In this document: positions 20,377-29,925 of the stretch, piece after piece
How the letters are laid out: each line of letters opens with the position of its first letter
How positions within the stretch are numbered: position 1 is the first letter of the stretch
Assembly (NCBI RefSeq): GCF_000685355.1
Contig: NZ_JHET01000003.1
Location: forward strand, 1 to 64,000
Length of the DNA: 64,000 bases
From: Microbacterium sp. CH12i
GTDB taxonomy: Bacteria; Actinomycetota; Actinomycetes; Actinomycetales; Microbacteriaceae
Direction of reading: 5' to 3'
Position numbers and translations under genes: made by a program
Notes under the pieces: model-generated
Database searches by the model: none
The model's input: the letters and a program-made list of their open reading frames with translations, nothing else
Told to the model about the DNA's origin: nothing

Positions 20377-21504
20377 GTGGTGAGCATGGACAACGAGATC
20401 GGCCGAGGAAAGCGCGCGCGCCGCGCGTATACGTTCGACGACATCGCGGTAGTGCCGTCGCGTCGAACCCGCAACCCTGAAGACGTCTCGACCGCCTGGG
20501 TCATTGACGCCTATCAGTTCGACACCCCCATCATCGGCGCTCCGATGGATTCGGTTGTCAGCCCGCAGACCGCGATCATGCTCGGCAAGCTCGGCGGACT
20601 CGGTGTTCTCGACCTCGAAGGTCTTTGGACTCGTTACGACGATCCAGAGCCGCTGCTCGCCGAGATTGCGTCTCTCCCCGCTGACGCGGCGACGATCCGG
20701 ATGCAGGAGCTTTACTCCGAGCCAGTCAAGCCCGAGCTCATCAAGTCGCGTTTGGCCGAGATTCGTGCCGCGGGCGTCACCGTTGCCGGATCCCTCACGC
20801 CGCAGCGCACCCAAGAGTTCTACGAAACAGTAGTCGCGGCAGGCGTCGACCTGTTCGTCATCCGCGGAACGACGGTTTCGGCCGAGCACGTTTCGAGCGT
20901 TGCCGAGCCGCTGAATCTGAAGAAGTTCATCTACGACCTCGACGTTCCCGTCATCGTCGGCGGTGCCGCCACGTACACCGCAGCGCTGCACCTCATGCGC
21001 ACCGGTGCCGCGGGCGTGCTTGTCGGCTTCGGCGGGGGAGCGGCGTCCACGACCCGCGCAGTCCTGGGAATCCATGCGCCGATGGCCACCGCCGTTTCCG
21101 ACGTTGCCGCGGCCCGCCGCGACTACCTCGATGAGTCGGGCGGACGCTACGTGCACGTCATCGCCGACGGCGGAGTCGGCACGTCCGGCGACATCGTCAA
21201 GGCGCTCGCCATGGGTGCGGATGCTGTCATGCTCGGCGTCGCGCTCGCTCGCGCCACGGATGCTCCGGGGCGGGGCTTCCACTGGGGTCCTGAGGCACAC
21301 CACCCGCAGCTTCCCCGCGGCCGCCGCGTTGCCGTCGACGGCGTCGCCACGCTCGAGGAGATTCTCTACGGTCCCGCTCCCGTCGCCGACGGCACTGCGA
21401 ACCTCATCGGGGCTCTCCGCAAATCGATGGCGACCACCGGCTACTCCGATCTCAAGGAGTTCCAGCGCGTCGAGGTCGTTCTCGCTCCTTACCCGCAGTC
21501 CTGA
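20377..21504 (+). CDS. GuaB3-family IMP dehydrogenase-related protein
   Basis: The 375-residue TIM-barrel protein is related to GuaB but lacks the CBS pair. It reads well throughout: FDDIAVVPSRRT, APMDSVVSPQTA, VHVIADGGVGTSGD. At the position of the GuaB catalytic cysteine it has AASTTR, so the nucleophile is replaced by serine, as is usual for actinobacterial GuaB3. Its activity is therefore uncertain. Three in-frame starts are possible (GTG 20377, GTG 20380, ATG 20386). The TAGGCT box favours GTG 20380 on a leaderless message. It is followed closely by the SURF1 gene. Confidence 0.9.
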   Translation: MVSMDNEIGRGKRARRAYTFDDIAVVPSRRTRNPEDVSTAWVIDAYQFDTPIIGAPMDSVVSPQTAIMLGKLGGLGVLDLEGLWTRYDDPEPLLAEIASLPADAATIRMQELYSEPVKPELIKSRLAEIRAAGVTVAGSLTPQRTQEFYETVVAAGVDLFVIRGTTVSAEHVSSVAEPLNLKKFIYDLDVPVIVGGAATYTAALHLMRTGAAGVLVGFGGGAASTTRAVLGIHAPMATAVSDVAAARRDYLDESGGRYVHVIADGGVGTSGDIVKALAMGADAVMLGVALARATDAPGRGFHWGPEAHHPQLPRGRRVAVDGVATLEEILYGPAPVADGTANLIGALRKSMATTGYSDLKEFQRVEVVLAPYPQS

Positions 21505-21521
21505 CGGGTATTCAGCACACC

Positions 21522-22319
21522 GTGACGACACCGCAGACATTCGCGCCGACCCTTCGCGAGGTCATGCTGCGGGGACGCTGGATCGGCGTGCTCTGCCTCT
21601 GCCTCGTAGTCGCGGGTGTCTTCGCCTTTCTCGGGCAGTGGCAGCTTGAGCGTGCGATTGATACCGAGCCCACCGCCCCCGGTATCACTGAAGACGTGCG
21701 GCCTCTCGCCGACGTCGTCATGCCGGGCCAGTATCTGCCCGAGCCGTACGTCGGGCAGCGTGTCGAAACCGAAGGCACCTGGGTCGCCGGTGACTTCCTG
21801 GTCGTCTCTTCTCGTTTCAATGACGGTGCCGAGGGCTACTGGGTCACCGGCCAGTTGCGCGTGGACGAGCGCACCTCGATCGCCGTCGCGCTCGGATGGG
21901 CACCTGATCGCGAGTCAGCGGATGCCGCGGCATCCGCTCTCGAATCCGACGCGGCAGGTACCATCGCAGAGATCACCGGGCGCGTGATCTCTGACGAGGG
22001 CACGTCATTGCCGACGAAGGACGACCCGTACGCGATGAGCCGGATGTCTCCGGCGATGCTGCTCAGCCAGTGGCACGACACCGAGCAGCTTTCTATGTAT
22101 CGTCCCTATCTCGCTTCCATCGAGGCGCCCGCAGGCCTGGACGACATCGACTCACCCGCACCGGACGAGATCTCGCCGGTGAACTGGTTGAACGTCTTCT
22201 ACGCCATCGAGTGGGCAGTCTTCGCTGGCTTCGCGTTCTACATCTGGTATCGCCTGGCGAAGGACCGCTGGGAGCTCGAAGTCGAGGAATTCGAAGAGCG
22301 CGCAGCCGCGGCATCCTGA
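21522..22319 (+). CDS. SURF1-family protein (cytochrome oxidase assembly)
   Basis: The 265-residue membrane protein has a helix near the N-terminus (IGVLCLCLVVAGVFAFLGQWQLERA) and one near the C-terminus (WAVFAGFAFYIWYRL). Between them is a large extracytoplasmic domain with VETEGTWV and YWVTGQLRV, which are SURF1 landmarks. SURF1 helps insert heme a into cytochrome c oxidase. The start is GTG 21522, 17 bp after guaB3. The coding region contains the palindrome GGATGC-CGCG-GCATCC at 21920-21935. Confidence 0.88.
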   Translation: MTTPQTFAPTLREVMLRGRWIGVLCLCLVVAGVFAFLGQWQLERAIDTEPTAPGITEDVRPLADVVMPGQYLPEPYVGQRVETEGTWVAGDFLVVSSRFNDGAEGYWVTGQLRVDERTSIAVALGWAPDRESADAAASALESDAAGTIAEITGRVISDEGTSLPTKDDPYAMSRMSPAMLLSQWHDTEQLSMYRPYLASIEAPAGLDDIDSPAPDEISPVNWLNVFYAIEWAVFAGFAFYIWYRLAKDRWELEVEEFEERAAAAS

Positions 22320-22401
22320 TGGTCATAGAGGCTGAGGCACCAGAAGGTGGCCTTTTGGTTAGTGATCGGTGAACTCCATTGAGGATGTCGGCGGCCCGAC
22401 C

Positions 22402-22407
22402 TAGGCT
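22402..22407 (+). promoter_or_regulatory. Candidate -10 box for the secreted nuclease gene
   Basis: TAGGCT lies about 110 bp upstream of the chosen start, giving a leader of about 105 nt. Confidence 0.35.
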
Positions 22408-22518
22408 CGCTCCCGGAGCCCCGCCAACCCCTCTGTTAGGCGTTCGCGGTGGATGCCGCCTGTGTGCCTCATGAAGGCATTCAGGGCCATTTCCGTCGAC
22501 GTCGAGGAGACCTACCGC

Positions 22519-25500
22519 ATGATGTTCGCCCCCGACGGTGCAGTGCTGCGCACTGGATCGTCTATCCCACGCAGACGGGGGCGCCTTGCGGCTCTCGCAG
22601 CGACCGCAACCGCCGCTCTCGCCATCGGAACTCTCGGCGCTGTTCCCGCCTCTGCCGCCGTTGACGGCACAGGCGTTGTGATCAACGAGGCCTACCTCTC
22701 TGGTGGTAGCGCCGGTGCGGCGTTCAAGAACAAGTTCGTCGAGCTGTACAACCCCACCGACGCGCCGATCGTTCTCGACGGCATGTCGCTGCAGTACCGC
22801 TCCGCGGGCGGCGCTGCCGCATTCACCGGTGTGACCCCGCTGACCGGGACGATTCCGGCCGGCGGGTATTTCCTGGTTAAGGGCGGCACCAACAGCGGCG
22901 CATCGGCAGCTTCGGAATTGCCCACGGCGGATGTGTCGGGCGCTCTGAACCCGAGCGGCACCACTGGCACGGTTGCGCTCGTACAGGGAACCTCGGCGGT
23001 CACCCTCGGCACTGGTTCGATCGTGGGCGTCGATGGTGTCATTGACCTGCTCGGCTACGGTGGCTCGAATACTTTTGAGGGCACGCTTGCTGCGGCGCCT
23101 TCCTCCAACACCGACGTGAAGTCGATGAACCGTGCGGAAGGTGCGGACACTGACACCAACGGCGCAGACTTCTTGCTCTCAGCCACCGTGTCGCCCACCA
23201 ACGCAGCGGGTGAGACGACTGGCACAGTCCCCGATCCCGACCCGGATCCCGACCCGGATCCCGAACCTGAACCGGAGCCCGGCCAGGCGACCTCCATCGC
23301 TGAGGTGCAGGGCACAGGCGATGTCTCTCCGCTCGCTGGCCAGACGGTCACCGTCGAGGGCATCGTCACCGGCGACTATCGCGTCGGCGGGTACAAGGGC
23401 ATTGCGATCCAGACCGCCGGCAGCGGCGGCGACACGGATGCCACGCCCGGAGCATCCGACGGTATCTTCGTCTTCCTCAACAACCTGGCCCCGACACTCG
23501 CGATCGGAGATCTTGTCTCGGTTACGGGCAGCGTTTCGGAGTACTTCGGCCAGACGCAGATCGCACCGGCAGCCGCGGGCAATGTGACCGTCGCGACGGC
23601 CGCCGCCGGCGTTCCTGCCGTCACCCCGCTGCCGGAATCGGTGGTCGGAACCGACCGGGAGGCCTACGAGAACATGCTCGTCGCGCCGACCGGCGCCTAC
23701 CTGGTCGCCTCCAGCCACCAGCTCTACAACTTCGGCACGCTGTGGTTGAACCCGGGCGACCTCAACGTCAAGGGCACTGAGACCACTCGTCCTGGTGCCG
23801 ACGCCGATGCGATCGCCGCCGCGAACCGCGCCGACCGCATCCTGCTCGACGACGGCTGGAACTCGCAGGTCACCAGCAACGCGCACCCTGGCGAGCAGCC
23901 CTACTTCACGGCAGACACCGCGGTGCGAAACGGCGACCTCGTCGACTTCGCCGAGACCGGTTACGTGCTGCAGTATGGCTTCGATGACTGGCGCCTGCAG
24001 CCTGTCATCGCGATCGACGATGCCAGCGATGCAGCCTACAAAGCGACGTTCGAGGCGAGCAACCCGCGCCCTGAGACGGCTCCCGAGGTTGGCGGCGACG
24101 TCAACGTCGCAGCATTCAACGTCTTCAACTACTTCACGACGCTGCAGAGCGAAGACTCAAACGCTCGTGGGGCCAAGACCGCTGAGCTGTTCGCGACCCA
24201 GAAATCGAAGATCGTCACGGCGATCAACGGTCTCGACGCCGACGTGGTCGCGTTGATGGAGATCGAAAACTCGATCCACTTCAACAAGCCAGTCGACACC
24301 GCAGTCAAGGACCTCGTCAGCGGTCTCAACGACGACGCCGGCTCCGACATCTGGGCATACGTCCCGACGCCGGCCGCGCTACTCAACACCGACACTGACG
24401 TGATCACGAACGCGATCATCTACAAGAAGGATGCCGCCAGCCCGGTAGGCGACAGCGTCACGGTGGTCGACGAGACCGTGTGGAACAACGCACGTGAGCC
24501 GATCGCGCAGACGTTCGACTTTGACGGCAAGGTCGTCTCGGTCGTCGCGAACCACTTCAAGTCAAAGTCCCCGCCATCCGGCGGCGGCGCTGAGCCCGCT
24601 GATGGACAGGGCTTCTTCAACGAGGACCGCACGGCGCAGGCGCAGTCACTGCTTGAGCTCACCGAGACTCTGAAAACGACCAGCGAAAGCGACGACGTCC
24701 TCCTGCTCGGTGACTTCAATGCCTACGGCAAGGAAGACCCGATCGATGTGTTCGCGCAGGCAGGCTGGACCGACCTCGTGCCGGCGAACGCCGCCGGCCA
24801 GTACACCTACACGTTTGACGGCGAGCTCGGCTCTCTCGATCACGCGATCGCATCTCCGTCGCTGACGCAGTCGGTCAGCGGTACAGGCGTCTGGGGGATC
24901 AACTCTTCGGAGTGGAGCGATCGTGGCTACTCGTTCGGCGCTGCTGAGGCTGGCACGCCGTTCCGTTCGAGCGACCACGACCCGGTGATCGTCGGCATCT
25001 CTACCGAGATCCCACCGGTCAACATCGACATCGTCACGATCAACGACTTCCATGGTCGTATCGAGGCCGACAACCTCTCGGCGGGCGCAGCGGTGCTTGC
25101 CGGTGCGGTGCAGTCGGTGCGTGATACGAACCCGAACACGGTGTTCGCCGCAGCGGGTGACCTCATCGGTGCCTCCACGTTCACCTCGTTCATCAACGAT
25201 GACAACCCCACGATCGATGCGCTGAACGCCGCCGGACTCGATGTGAGCGCCGCCGGAAACCACGAGTTCGATCAGGGCTGGGAAGACCTCCGTGACCGCG
25301 TGCAGAGCCGCGCGGACTGGGAGTACATCTCCTCGAACGTCTTCGTCACCGACACCGGTGAGACGGCGCTTGCGCCCGCATGGGTGACCGAAATGGAGGG
25401 CGTGAAGGTTGGGTTCATCGGTGCTGTCACAGAAGAGCTCGACTCGCTAGTCTCCCGCGAAGGCATCGCTGATCTCGAGGTGCGCAGCATCGTCGACTCG

Positions 25501-27192
25501 GTCAACGGTGTTGCCACTGATCTCACCGATGGTGATGACACCAACGGTGAAGCCGATGTGCTGATCCTGCTGGTCCACGAGGGTGCGACGTCTACCGACG
25601 TTGCGAGCATCACCCCCGAGTCGGCCCTCGGCAAGATCGTCGAAGGCGTTGATCCCAGCGTGAACGCGATCGTGTCCGCGCACACGCACCTTGCCTATAA
25701 CCACGTCATCGACGGCCGCCCGGTCGTCTCGGCAGGGCAGTACGGCGAGAACTTCGGTCTGATGAACCTGAAGGTCGACCCGAAGTCGAAGGAGCTGCTC
25801 TCGATCACCAACGAGATCAAGCCGCTCACCGACAAGGGAACCGCGCTGTACCCGGCAGTCAAGGGCGTGCAGGACATCGTCGACGCGGCGAAGGCTGAAG
25901 CCGATGTCTTGGGCGCTGAGCCGGTCGGTGGCATCACGGCTGACTTCAACCGTGCACGTCAAACGAACGCGTCGGAGAACCGCGGTGGTGAGTCGACCAT
26001 CGGAAACTTCGTCGCTGACGTTCACCAGTGGGCCACCGGCGCAGATATTGCGCTGATGAACCCGGGTGGCATCCGTGCGAATCTCACCTACGCGTCCGGC
26101 GGTGCAGACGACGCCGATGGCAACGTGACGTTCCGTGAGGCCGCGACGGTGCAGCCGTTCGCCAACACGCTGGTCACGGTGAACCTCACTGGTGCGCAGT
26201 TGAAGGCTGTGCTTGAGGAGCAGTGGCAGCCGGCCGGTTCGAGCCGTCCGTTCCTGAAGCTCGGCGTCTCGGAAGGCGTGCAGTACACCTACGACCCGAC
26301 GGCAGCGGCAGGGGAGCGGATCACGTCGATCACGCTCAACGGCAGTCCAATCGACCCGGCGGCGTCCTACGTCGTCGCGGCGAACTCGTTCCTTGCGGCT
26401 GGTGGAGACAACTTCTTCACCTTCGCAGAGGGCACGAACAAGGCAGACACCGGAAAGATCGACCTCGCGTCGATGGTGGACTGGTTCGACGCCAACGGCA
26501 CCGCATCACCTGACCTCGCCCAGCGCGCGGTCGGTGTGGCGCTGAGTGCTCCGGATGCCGATGGCTACAGCACAGGCGACCAGGTCACGATCGACCTGTC
26601 GTCGCTGGCGTTCAGCGCCGGTGAAGCAGCCCAGGGCGACGTCACTGTGTCGCTTGGTGACACGGTTCTCGCGACCGGCGCTGTGGATCCGACAATCGTT
26701 GACACCACCGACGAAGCGGGGCGTGCCAGCCTGGCGTTCACGGTTCCGGATGGTGTCTTTGGTGCGCAGGTGCTGACGGTCGCCAACGGCGCCACTTCGG
26801 TGCAGGTGCCGGTCACGTTTGCGGATGAAATCGAGCAGACGTTCGCCGGAACGATCAATGTCGGATCGAAGACAGTCAGCGCAGGCAAGAAGCTCAGCAT
26901 CACCGGTGCGAGCTTCGAAGCAGGCGAAATCCTGACGGTCACCCTCCAGCCGAAGAAGGGCAAGCTCGTTGAGCTGGGCACCGTCACGGTTCGTGCAGAC
27001 GGCACCTTCGCCAGCTCAGTCACGGTTCCCAAGAAGGCGAATGCCGGGAAGTACACCGTCATCGTCGCTCAGGCGGATGGAGACCAGGCAACAGGCACTG
27101 TCACGGTCAACCGTGGCAACGGCGGCGCTGTTGGCGGAGTGATCCGCGACATCATCGACTGGCTGTGGGGGCTGTTGCGCGGCTGGTTCTGA
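22519..27192 (+). CDS. Secreted ExeM/NucH-type endonuclease fused to 5'-nucleotidase
   Basis: The protein is about 1557 residues. I chose ATG 22519, behind GAGGAGA, over an upstream in-frame start. The order of domains is: Sec signal (ALAATATAALAIGTLGAVPASA); lamin-tail domain (INEAYLSGG, FVELYNPT); an Asp-Pro linker; an OB-like region; an endonuclease/exonuclease/phosphatase domain (LLGDFNAYG, SSDHDPVIVG); a calcineurin-like phosphoesterase (INDFHGRIEADN, AAGNHEFDQ, SAHTHLAYNH); a 5'-nucleotidase C domain (GGESTIGNF, NPGGIRANL); and two Ig-like C-terminal domains. It ends with an aromatic amphipathic stretch and no sorting signal. It should cut extracellular nucleic acid and dephosphorylate the nucleotides, feeding phosphate and nucleosides to the cell. 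Confidence 0.93.
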   Translation: MMFAPDGAVLRTGSSIPRRRGRLAALAATATAALAIGTLGAVPASAAVDGTGVVINEAYLSGGSAGAAFKNKFVELYNPTDAPIVLDGMSLQYRSAGGAAAFTGVTPLTGTIPAGGYFLVKGGTNSGASAASELPTADVSGALNPSGTTGTVALVQGTSAVTLGTGSIVGVDGVIDLLGYGGSNTFEGTLAAAPSSNTDVKSMNRAEGADTDTNGADFLLSATVSPTNAAGETTGTVPDPDPDPDPDPEPEPEPGQATSIAEVQGTGDVSPLAGQTVTVEGIVTGDYRVGGYKGIAIQTAGSGGDTDATPGASDGIFVFLNNLAPTLAIGDLVSVTGSVSEYFGQTQIAPAAAGNVTVATAAAGVPAVTPLPESVVGTDREAYENMLVAPTGAYLVASSHQLYNFGTLWLNPGDLNVKGTETTRPGADADAIAAANRADRILLDDGWNSQVTSNAHPGEQPYFTADTAVRNGDLVDFAETGYVLQYGFDDWRLQPVIAIDDASDAAYKATFEASNPRPETAPEVGGDVNVAAFNVFNYFTTLQSEDSNARGAKTAELFATQKSKIVTAINGLDADVVALMEIENSIHFNKPVDTAVKDLVSGLNDDAGSDIWAYVPTPAALLNTDTDVITNAIIYKKDAASPVGDSVTVVDETVWNNAREPIAQTFDFDGKVVSVVANHFKSKSPPSGGGAEPADGQGFFNEDRTAQAQSLLELTETLKTTSESDDVLLLGDFNAYGKEDPIDVFAQAGWTDLVPANAAGQYTYTFDGELGSLDHAIASPSLTQSVSGTGVWGINSSEWSDRGYSFGAAEAGTPFRSSDHDPVIVGISTEIPPVNIDIVTINDFHGRIEADNLSAGAAVLAGAVQSVRDTNPNTVFAAAGDLIGASTFTSFINDDNPTIDALNAAGLDVSAAGNHEFDQGWEDLRDRVQSRADWEYISSNVFVTDTGETALAPAWVTEMEGVKVGFIGAVTEELDSLVSREGIADLEVRSIVDSVNGVATDLTDGDDTNGEADVLILLVHEGATSTDVASITPESALGKIVEGVDPSVNAIVSAHTHLAYNHVIDGRPVVSAGQYGENFGLMNLKVDPKSKELLSITNEIKPLTDKGTALYPAVKGVQDIVDAAKAEADVLGAEPVGGITADFNRARQTNASENRGGESTIGNFVADVHQWATGADIALMNPGGIRANLTYASGGADDADGNVTFREAATVQPFANTLVTVNLTGAQLKAVLEEQWQPAGSSRPFLKLGVSEGVQYTYDPTAAAGERITSITLNGSPIDPAASYVVAANSFLAAGGDNFFTFAEGTNKADTGKIDLASMVDWFDANGTASPDLAQRAVGVALSAPDADGYSTGDQVTIDLSSLAFSAGEAAQGDVTVSLGDTVLATGAVDPTIVDTTDEAGRASLAFTVPDGVFGAQVLTVANGATSVQVPVTFADEIEQTFAGTINVGSKTVSAGKKLSITGASFEAGEILTVTLQPKKGKLVELGTVTVRADGTFASSVTVPKKANAGKYTVIVAQADGDQATGTVTVNRGNGGAVGGVIRDIIDWLWGLLRGWF

Positions 27193-27209
27193 GTCCGCTG
27201 ATACACGCG

Positions 27210-27242
27210 CAGAGGCCGTCGGGGTGAACCCGGCGGCCTCTG
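27210..27242 (+). terminator. Terminator after the nuclease gene
   Basis: A 14-bp stem with one G-T wobble and a 5-nt loop begins 17 bp after the stop, followed by TGTCGTTGTG. Confidence 0.75.
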
Positions 27243-27287
27243 TCGTTGTGCGGCAAGCCTGCGCGGCGGTGCGCCTGCGACCCCGGG

Positions 27288-27293
27288 TAGACT
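27288..27293 (+). promoter_or_regulatory. -10 box TAGACT before DUF3817-guaA
   Basis: TAGACT ends 7 nt before the ATG at 27301, so the transcript probably starts at the A of ATG (leaderless). It should drive both the membrane protein and guaA. Confidence 0.6.
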
Positions 27294-27300
27294 TGACGCC

Positions 27301-27816
27301 ATGCCAGAACCCAAAGCTGCCTCCTTCCCGAAGATCCGCGGGGCGCTGAAGTTCTACCAGATCGCGTCGATCATCACGGGTGTCATGCTGCTTCTGCTGC
27401 TGACCGAGATGATCCTGAAGTACAGCCCCATTCACGTCGAGCTCTTCGCCGGCGGCTCTGGAGGGATCCTCTGGTTCGCTCCGGTCATCGTCGGTGACGG
27501 ATGCCAGTGGTTCTCGCTGTTCGTGCCGGGAGGCATGGGCTGCGATCTCGTCTCCGCTGGTGACGGCGTGAACATCTCGCTATTCATCCTTGTGGCGCAC
27601 GGATGGTTCTACGTCGTCTACCTCTTCGCCTGCTTCCGCATGTGGAGCCTGATGCGCTGGCCGTTCTCGCGGTTCATCGTGCTCGCTCTCGGTGGCGTCA
27701 TTCCGGCGCTCTCGTTCATCATGGAGGCCAAGGTCTCCCGCGAGGTCAAGGCATATCTCGTATCCCGTGAGGCGGCCCTCGCCGCCGAAACCCACCCCCA
27801 GGAGGCCACGCGATGA
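27301..27816 (+). CDS. DUF3817 membrane protein
   Basis: The 171-residue protein has at least three hydrophobic helices ([55 protein letters not shown]) and matches the DUF3817 layout. The role is unknown. Its stop overlaps the guaA start (ATGA), an arrangement common in related actinobacteria, so it is co-translated with guaA. There is no ribosome site, and a TAGACT -10 box lies directly upstream, which points to leaderless translation. Confidence 0.88.
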   Translation: MPEPKAASFPKIRGALKFYQIASIITGVMLLLLLTEMILKYSPIHVELFAGGSGGILWFAPVIVGDGCQWFSLFVPGGMGCDLVSAGDGVNISLFILVAHGWFYVVYLFACFRMWSLMRWPFSRFIVLALGGVIPALSFIMEAKVSREVKAYLVSREAALAAETHPQEATR

Positions 27817-29387
27817 GCGCAGATACCGCCCAGCGCCCCGTCCTCGTCGTCGACTTCGGTGCCCAGTATGCGCAGCTCATCGCGCGTCGCGTCCGTGAGG
27901 CCGGCGTCTACAGCGAGATCGTGCCGCACACGGTCACCGCCGCTGAAATCGGCGAGAAGAACCCGGTCGCGCTCATTCTCTCCGGCGGGCCCTCGTCGGT
28001 CTACGCCGAAGAAGCGCCTTCGCTCGACAGCGCAATCTTCGATCTCGGCATCCCGACGCTTGGCATTTGCTATGGCTTCCAGGTGATGGCGCGGGCACTC
28101 GGCGGCGAGGTCGCCAACACCGGGCTTCGTGAGTACGGTGCGACGGATGCTGCGCTCACCGGCGACGGCGGCGTACTGCTCGGCGGACAGCCGAACACCC
28201 AGAACGTGTGGATGAGCCACGGCGACCAGGTCGCCCGCGCGCCAGAAGGATTCGAGGTGCTCGCCTCCACCGCGGCCACTCCGGTCGCAGCCTTCGGCAG
28301 TGCAGAGAGGTGCTTCTACGGTGTGCAGTGGCACCCTGAGGTGAAGCACTCCGACCACGGCCAGCAGGTCATCGAAAACTTCCTCCACAAGGCCGCGGGA
28401 CTCGCCGCCGACTGGAACAGCGGCAACGTCATCGACGAGCAGATCGCCCGCATCCGCGAGCAGGTCGCTCCGCCCGCGTCATCTCCGCCCTATCCGGTGG
28501 CGTTGATTCGGCTGTCTCCACTGCTCTCGTGCACAAGGCGATTGGTGACCAACTGACTGCCGTGTTCGTCGACCACGGACTGTTGCGCAAGGGCGAGCGT
28601 GAGCAGGTCGAGAACGACTACGTGGCATCTACAGGTGTGCGTCTGATCACTGTTGACGCGGCAGAAACGTTCCTCGGTCACCTTGAGGGCGTCAGTGACC
28701 CCGAGCAGAAGCGCAAGATCATCGGCCGCGAGTTCATTCGCGCGTCGAGAAGGTTCAGCTCGATCTCGTCGCCGAAGCCAAGGCGTCGGGGGAGCCGGTG
28801 AAGTTCCTTGTGCAGGGGACGCTCTACCCGGACGCGTAGAGTCTGGCGGTGGCACTGGCACTGCGAACATCAAGTCGCACCACAACGTCGGGGGCCTCCC
28901 CGAAGACCTTGATTTTGAGCTCATCGAGCCGCTGCGCACCCTCTTCAAGGACGAGGTGCGCGCGATCGGTCGTGAGCTCGGCCTTCCCGAGGCGATCGTC
29001 GGACGTCAGCCGTTTCCGGGGCCCGGCCTCGGTATCCGCATCGTGGGCGAGGTTACCGCTGACCGTCTCGAGATTCTGCGCGAAGCCGACGCGATTGCTC
29101 GCGAAGAGCTGACCAACGCGGGCCTCGACAATGAGATCTGGCAGTGCCCTGTTGTGCTGCTCGCCGACGTCCGCTCGGTGGGCGTGCAGGGCGACGGCCG
29201 CACCTACGGTCACCCGATCGTGCTGCGCCCGGTCTCCAGCGAAGACGCGATGACCGCCGACTGGACGCGCCTGCCCTACGACGTGCTCTCGAAGATCTCC
29301 AACCGCATCACCAACGAGGTGCGCGACGTCAACCGCGTTGTTCTCGACGTGACCTCAAAGCCCCCGGGGACCATCGAGTGGGAGTGA
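27813..29387 (+). CDS. guaA: GMP synthase (glutamine-hydrolysing), three frameshifts
   Basis: GuaA turns XMP into GMP. The N-terminal glutaminase is intact, with [11 protein letters not shown] (nucleophile Cys) and QWHPEV (His). The frame then breaks at about 28467, 28745 and 28834. One added base at each place restores [19 protein letters not shown] (the PP-loop), [16 protein letters not shown] and [19 protein letters not shown]. The C-terminal dimerisation domain is then intact to 29387 with the end KPPGTIEWE. The restored length is about 525 residues, the usual size. Three independent losses in a gene normally needed for growth argue for sequence error and not a pseudogene. The start overlaps the DUF3817 stop. 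Confidence 0.93.
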
Positions 29388-29498
29388 CGAAGTCACTTCC
29401 GCGCTGAAAATTCCTGTCTCCTTGTCGATCCGGACTCTTCCCGTTCGACGTCTTCAGTGAGAGGGTCGATAACGGCCCCAGACTCAAGGAGAACAATC

Positions 29499-29924
29499 AT
29501 GAAGTACATGTTGATTATGCGCGCGACGGACGAAGCAGTCGAGGCATACAAGAACGTCCCGTTCGAGCAGGTCATCGAGGCGATGGGCAAGTACAACGAG
29601 TTGATGACGAAGGCGGGCGTCCTTGTTGCGGGCGAAGGCCTCAGCGATGCGGAGGAAGGTTTCGTCGTCGACTTTTCTGCCGAGACACCGCTCGTCACGG
29701 ACGGGCCGTATGGCGAGACCAAGGAACTGTTCAACGGCTTCTGGATCCTCGAAGTCTCTACCCGCGAAGAGGCCGCAGAATGGGCGAAGCGCGCCCCGCT
29801 CGGCGCAGGCTCATTTCTTGAGGTACGCCGCGTGACCGGAGTCGAGGACTTCCCGGCCGACAATGAATGGGTGCAGAAGGAACAGGAAATGCGCGGCGAG
29901 CAGGCGCAACGCGCCCAGCAGTGA
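29499..29924 (+). CDS. YCII-related (DGPF-type) protein
   Basis: The 141-residue protein begins MKYMLIMRATDEAVEAY and contains FVVDFSAETPLVTDGPYGETKELFNGFWIL, which is the YCII/DGPF family pattern. The start ATG 29499 follows AAGGAGA at 29486-29492. It ends 1 bp before the ECF sigma factor gene. Genes of this family are commonly found in operons with sigma factors of exactly this type, and the biochemical role is not settled. Confidence 0.9.
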   Translation: MKYMLIMRATDEAVEAYKNVPFEQVIEAMGKYNELMTKAGVLVAGEGLSDAEEGFVVDFSAETPLVTDGPYGETKELFNGFWILEVSTREEAAEWAKRAPLGAGSFLEVRRVTGVEDFPADNEWVQKEQEMRGEQAQRAQQ

Positions 29925-29925
29925 C

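Noticed and set aside
20275..21540. Long - strand frame (421 codons) opposite guaB3
   Set aside because: It lies antisense to a well conserved gene and has Arg/Gly/Asp-rich sequence typical of shadow frames.
23220..23285. Short tandem repeat gatcccgacccg-like
   Set aside because: It encodes the Asp-Pro/Glu-Pro linker of the secreted nuclease, so it is protein linker sequence and not an independent DNA element.
27813..29387. guaA as a true pseudogene
   Set aside because: Each of three breaks is repaired by one base with full restoration of the family sequence, and the flanking operon is intact.
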